The translations under genes were made by a program, and so were the position numbers. Positions 60,772 to 64,000 of a stretch of 64,000 bases of DNA are shown here, in pieces. Each line of letters opens with the position of its first letter. Within the stretch, counting starts at the first letter, position 1. The notes beneath the pieces were generated by a model. The model worked only from the letters and a program-made list of their open reading frames with translations. It had not been told where the DNA came from and did not search any database. The stretch comes from Embleya scabrispora DSM 41855. GTDB taxonomy: Bacteria > Actinomycetota > Actinomycetes > Streptomycetales > Streptomycetaceae. Where the stretch lies: assembly GCF_000372745.1 (NCBI RefSeq), contig NZ_KB889561.1, forward strand, positions 293,288 through 357,287, in the 5' to 3' direction.

Positions 60772-61709
60772 CGCACGGCGGGTCGACGTCCGGGAAGACG
60801 CGGGGTGCCCGTCACCGACATGACCAGCGAGTACAGCGCGTTGTTGGCGGCGAGGAACATGCGGTTGAGCTTGGGGCCGCCGAAGGTGATGTTGGCGACG
60901 GGTTCGGGCGTGCGGATGCGACCGATGAGGGTGCCGTCGGGGTCGTAGCAGTGCACGCCGTCGACCATCGCGGCGACCCACAGGCGGCCCCGGTCGTCGA
61001 AGCGGATGTTGTCGAACCGGCCCTCGCCCGGACGGCATTCGACGAACACCGAACCCTCGGACAGGGTCCCGTCCGGGCGGACGTCGAAGACCCGGACGTG
61101 GTTGGCCCGGGTGTCCGAGACGTAGAGGCGCTGCTCGTCCCGGGACAGCACCAGCCCGTTCGGCCCGGAGAACCCGTCGGCCACCAGGCGCACTTCGGCA
61201 CTGACCGGGTCGATGCGATAGACGTTGGTCGCCCCGATCTCGCTCTCCGCGCGGTACCCCTCGTAGTCGGTGGTGATACCGAAGTCCGGGTCGGAGAAGT
61301 AGATCGAACCGTCCGAATGCACGACGGCGTCATTGGGACTGTTCAGCCGCTTGCCGCCGAAGCGGTCGGCCAACACGGTGATGGAGCCGTCGTGTTCGGT
61401 GCGGGTGACGCGCCGGTTGCCCTGTTCGCAGGTGACCAGGCGGCCCTCTCCGTCGAGAGTGTTGCCATTGGGGTGTCCGGCGGGTGAACGAAAGACGCTG
61501 ACGACGCCGTTGGTCTCGTCCCAGCGCATCATGCGGTCGTTGGGGATGTCGCTCCAGATGAGGAAGCGCCCCGCCGGGAAGTAGAGCGGTCCCTCCGACC
61601 ACCGGCCGCCGGTGTAAATGGTCTCCAGCCGGTCGTCACCGTTGGTGCAGCGCTCGGTGCGGAAACGTTCGTCGATCACGTCGTAGATCGGGGTGCGGGC
61701 ATCCGACAT
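60768..61709 (-). CDS. SMP-30/gluconolactonase-like beta-propeller
   Basis: 313 residues, ATG at 61709 with AGGAG nine bases upstream. SMP-30/LRE domain: GGRWSEGPLYFPAGRFLIWS, GHPNGNTLDGEGRLVTCEQ, RLNSPNDAVVHSDGSIYFSD (calcium-binding Asn-Asp), FSGPNGLVLSRDEQRLYVSD. The family hydrolyses sugar or other lactones. The AsnC-type regulator is divergent, with a compact AT-rich promoter region between them. Confidence 0.9.
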   Translation of the reverse strand: MSDARTPIYDVIDERFRTERCTNGDDRLETIYTGGRWSEGPLYFPAGRFLIWSDIPNDRMMRWDETNGVVSVFRSPAGHPNGNTLDGEGRLVTCEQGNRRVTRTEHDGSITVLADRFGGKRLNSPNDAVVHSDGSIYFSDPDFGITTDYEGYRAESEIGATNVYRIDPVSAEVRLVADGFSGPNGLVLSRDEQRLYVSDTRANHVRVFDVRPDGTLSEGSVFVECRPGEGRFDNIRFDDRGRLWVAAMVDGVHCYDPDGTLIGRIRTPEPVANITFGGPKLNRMFLAANNALYSLVMSVTGTPRLPGRRPAVR

Positions 61710-61956
61710 CGTCTCGCGACTCCTTGCAGTCACTGAACATCGTCTTGGTTCTCTGCATGAATACAGAATATGATTCGGTGTCGTCAAGGTCCGGGTGAAC
61801 CCGATCTCGTTTCGACGAGCCGATACGGAGGGAACGGACGAGCGCTCGGCCGGGTCCGCGAGGCCCGCGGCACCGCGGGCGTACGCGGTCGCGGCGGGTC
61901 CGGCACCGCTCGCTACCATCGAGCCGCCCCGATCGGCGCGACTACGGAGGAAGCCC
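61710..61956. promoter_or_regulatory. Divergent promoter region between SMP-30 and AsnC genes
   Basis: About 250 bases. An AT-rich stretch at 61757-61780 contains GAATA...ATATTC-like symmetry (TGAATACAGAATATGATTC), suitable for an Lrp/AsnC-type regulator. TACCAT near 61914 is a -10 candidate for the AsnC gene. Confidence 0.35.
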
Positions 61957-62406
61957 ATGGACGACATCGACCGGGACCTGCTCGCGCTGCTCCAGCAGGA
62001 CGCCGGCCGCACCTACGCCGAGCTCGGCAGGGAGGTGGGACTGTCCGCCGGTGCCGCGCACGAGCGAGTGCGCAAGCTGCGGGCAAGCGGTGTGATCCGC
62101 CGTACCGTCGTCGACGTGGACCCGGCAGCGGTGGGCCTGGACGTCCTGGCCTTCGTCACCGTCGACTCGGTGGCCTGGATGGGTGACTCCGGCCCGGCCT
62201 TCGCAGCCGTCACGGAGATCCAGGAAGCGCATGTGATCGCCGGGACGGCCTCGGTGCTGCTCAAGGTCCGCACCACGTCGACCGAGGCGATGCAGGACGT
62301 GCTGCGCCGCATCCACGCGATCGACGGAGTCAGCAGCACACAGGCCACGGTGGTGCTCGAGACCTTCTTCGAACGAACGATCCCCACCGGCGGCACCGCC
62401 GGCTGA
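61957..62406 (+). CDS. AsnC/Lrp-family regulator
   Basis: 149 residues, ATG after ACGGAGGAAG. N-terminal HTH: DDIDRDLLALLQQDAGRTYA, ELGREVGLSAGAAHERVRKL. C-terminal RAM/AsnC ligand domain: HVIAGTASVLLKVRTTSTEA, then VSSTQATVVLETFFER. It likely senses an amino acid and controls itself and the divergent SMP-30 gene. Confidence 0.92.
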   Translation: MDDIDRDLLALLQQDAGRTYAELGREVGLSAGAAHERVRKLRASGVIRRTVVDVDPAAVGLDVLAFVTVDSVAWMGDSGPAFAAVTEIQEAHVIAGTASVLLKVRTTSTEAMQDVLRRIHAIDGVSSTQATVVLETFFERTIPTGGTAG

Positions 62407-62720
62407 ACCGACCGCCGGACTCGGGTGCGGACGGCGCCCCCGCGCGTGCCACCCGTTCGCGGACGTCTCGTTCTCCGCCCGCGTGCGCCCGGCGCGCGGC
62501 GGCGGCGCCGACGAGATCCCGGACCCTGCGCGGTCCTTCCCGGAGGCCGTCCGATCACGCCCGGCAGCGACTCGTTTGGTCGAGCGTCCGATCCGGGCGC
62601 CCTCCTCGCCCCCGCGCCTTGCTCGCACATCGGTGCGCTCTGCCGGGGCCGGGCACACGCCAGAAGCATGAGCGGACACTCCCGCAGGCGATCTCGCCCG
62701 CACGTTCAGGAGGCACCGCG
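62407..62720 (+). other. Intergenic region with no supported gene
   Basis: About 310 GC-rich bases between the AsnC regulator and the ABC transporter gene. ORFs in several frames lack ribosome-binding sites and any recognisable content. AGGAGG just before 62721 belongs to the next gene. Confidence 0.6.
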
Positions 62721-64000
62721 ATGAGCACGAGAGCCACCGGAGGAGACCCCTCCTCATCACACGCGAAACCCCGCTCCTCCGACATTCCCCACCAGGCCGG
62801 CGCCGATCGACCGACCGCCCCCGCCGTGCCGAGCGCGCCACCGGCCGCGGCCGAACCGGCCGAACCCGACGCGGACGAACCGGTCGACCAGGAACCGCAG
62901 TTCGCACCACCCGGACGCGACACCGCGGTCGCGCTGACCAGGATCACCACCCGGGCGATGGCGGCCCGCCTGCCCCGACTGATCATCCGCGCGATGCGCC
63001 TGGCCTGGCGGGCCGACCCGGGCGCGCTGATCGCGCTGCTGGTGTGCCAGGTCCTCGCGGGGCTCCTGGAAGCCGGTGGTCTGCTCGCGACGACGGGCAC
63101 GATCACCGCACTGATCTCCGCCGGCGACGTCACCGACCGCCTGCGCGAGGCCCTGCCCTCGATCGTCCTGCTCGCCTCGGCGGTCGGCGTGCGCGCCGTA
63201 CTGGGCATCGCCGTCGTCGGCCTGTCCGCCCGGGTCACCCCTCGCCTGACCCGCGAATCCGAATGGCTCCTCCTCCAGGCCGCCTCCCGGGCCGAGTTGG
63301 CCGCCTACAACCACCCCGGCTACCAGGACCGATGGGATGCGGCCGATCGCGGCCTCCAGTCGATGCGCGGCCTGATGCCGCAATCGCAGGACGTGCTCGC
63401 CGCCTGCGCGTCCCTGATCGCCGCCGCGTCCGTGCTCACCATCCTGCACCCGGTGCTGCTCCCCCTGCTCCTGCTCGGTGCGCTCCCTCGCGGCGTCGCG
63501 GCGGTACGCGGAGCCAGGGTCGAGTACCTGACCACACTCCGCACCCAGGACGAGCGGCGGCTGCTCAACATGCTGCGGTGGCACATCTCCGACCAGCGCT
63601 GGGCCGACCAGGTGCGCGCGTGCACGATGGCGCCGTACCTGCTGAACCGGTACTCGATCGCCGCCGAACGCGTGCAACGCGTCACCCAGGCCGGCGCCTG
63701 GACCACCGCGAAGATCGGCCTGGTCGGCGCCGCCATGGGCGGCCTGGCCGCGAGCCTGGTGTGGGCCACGCTCGCCTACCTGCTGTCCACCGGCGCGATG
63801 TCGGTGGCCGCCGCGGGCACCGCCGTCATCGCGCTGCGCACGGTGGGAACGGCACTGGGCGCTCTGGTGATCTCGGGCAGCCGGCTGTACAGCGTCGGCC
63901 TCTACCTCGACGACTGGGCCCGTTTCCTGGACGAAGCCGGCGGCCACGGCATGAAGCGGGGCACCCGCACCCCGAATTCGCCGGTCGTCGTGCGCGCGGA
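62721..64000 (+). CDS. ABC transporter with fused membrane domain, N-terminal part (cut by window edge)
   Basis: Reads from ATG 62721 (AGGAGG nine bases upstream) to the window edge without a stop, 426 codons. A disordered Pro/Ala/Glu-rich head of about 75 residues precedes a type I exporter membrane domain, with helices such as ALIALLVCQVLAGLLEAGGL, VLAACASLIAAASVLTIL and IGLVGAAMGGLAASLVWATL, and the conserved helix linking NMLRWHISDQRWADQVRACT. The nucleotide-binding domain would lie outside. Such half-transporters export peptides, lipids or drugs. Confidence 0.82.
   Translation, partial: MSTRATGGDPSSSHAKPRSSDIPHQAGADRPTAPAVPSAPPAAAEPAEPDADEPVDQEPQFAPPGRDTAVALTRITTRAMAARLPRLIIRAMRLAWRADPGALIALLVCQVLAGLLEAGGLLATTGTITALISAGDVTDRLREALPSIVLLASAVGVRAVLGIAVVGLSARVTPRLTRESEWLLLQAASRAELAAYNHPGYQDRWDAADRGLQSMRGLMPQSQDVLAACASLIAAASVLTILHPVLLPLLLLGALPRGVAAVRGARVEYLTTLRTQDERRLLNMLRWHISDQRWADQVRACTMAPYLLNRYSIAAERVQRVTQAGAWTTAKIGLVGAAMGGLAASLVWATLAYLLSTGAMSVAAAGTAVIALRTVGTALGALVISGSRLYSVGLYLDDWARFLDEAGGHGMKRGTRTPNSPVVVRA

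Noticed and set aside
1-64000. CRISPR arrays, tRNA/rRNA genes, IS elements, integrases, attachment sites
   Set aside because: No regularly spaced repeats, cloverleaf sequences or transposase/integrase motifs were found by reading; short or degenerate ones could be missed without a search.

Overview
The window is high-GC actinomycete DNA. Evidence for this is the strong G/C bias at third codon positions, frequent GTG starts, 4-bp ATGA/GTGA gene overlaps, a clpP pair with a PopR/ClgR-type regulator, and large specialised-metabolite operons. It looks like Streptomyces or a close relative such as Embleya or Kitasatospora, but nothing in the window fixes the genus. No rRNA, tRNA, CRISPR array, IS element or replication origin was found.

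Layout. 1-9.5 kb: a PucR regulator, a divergent fragment of a thiamine-diphosphate enzyme, a MerR/XRE/cupin fusion regulator, and a co-directional catabolic operon (alpha/beta hydrolase, SnoaL-like protein, LLM flavin oxidoreductase, DUF1028 protein, M20 peptidase, NCS1 permease) closed by a strong terminator. 9.6-12.8 kb: a decayed serine hydrolase and two unrecognised proteins. 12.9-14.7 kb: a clpP3/clpP4-like operon in which the second subunit lacks the catalytic serine, plus its likely regulator, whose tail ends in ALAA. 14.9-22.8 kb: a secreted beta-helix protein, a MacAB-like export operon, and a divergent two-component system with an 11-bp-phased direct-repeat operator between them. 22.8-27.8 kb: a D-aminoacylase-like amidohydrolase, a bacterial PARG-type protein, an FAD oxidoreductase and a broken trypsin-like gene.

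28-29.5 kb holds a minimal RiPP locus that no ORF caller is likely to report: a 28-residue GTG-started precursor ending in TWFIWYS, followed by a short cytochrome P450. The tail closely resembles the AWYIWY core of tryptorubin A, so this is read as an atropopeptide cluster. A perfect CRP-type site TGTGA-N6-TCACA lies upstream. Next to it, 29.7-30.9 kb encodes a second small peptide (69 aa) with a protein-kinase-like enzyme, a possible further RiPP-like pair of unknown type.

33.4-55.2 kb is a 16-gene biosynthetic operon built on lysine-derived N-N bond chemistry. It encodes a lysine N6-hydroxylase, a D-amino-acid-oxidase-fold flavoenzyme, and a cupin/methionyl-tRNA-synthetase-like hydrazine synthetase that carries an additional C-terminal carrier domain. 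These match the three enzymes known from the s56-p1 and triacsin pathways, which make hydrazinoacetic acid. They are followed by a TubC_N-Cy-A-PCP NRPS predicted to use cysteine, an AMP ligase, a free ACP, a GNAT acyltransferase, a C45 acyltransferase/hydrolase, a type II thioesterase, a PEP mutase/isocitrate lyase-fold enzyme, a KAS III-like enzyme, a large haem-oxygenase-like diiron oxidase, an ATP-grasp ligase and an MFS exporter. Two saccharopine dehydrogenases of opposite type are also present and would recycle the aminoadipate semialdehyde by-product to lysine. The product is not predictable with certainty; a hydrazine- or diazo-bearing thiazoline peptide is a reasonable inference.

55.3-64 kb returns to housekeeping or accessory genes: a helicase with helicase-associated domains, a beta-lactamase-fold hydrolase, an M55 D-aminopeptidase, an SMP-30 lactonase-like protein, an AsnC/Lrp regulator and the start of an ABC transporter that runs off the window.
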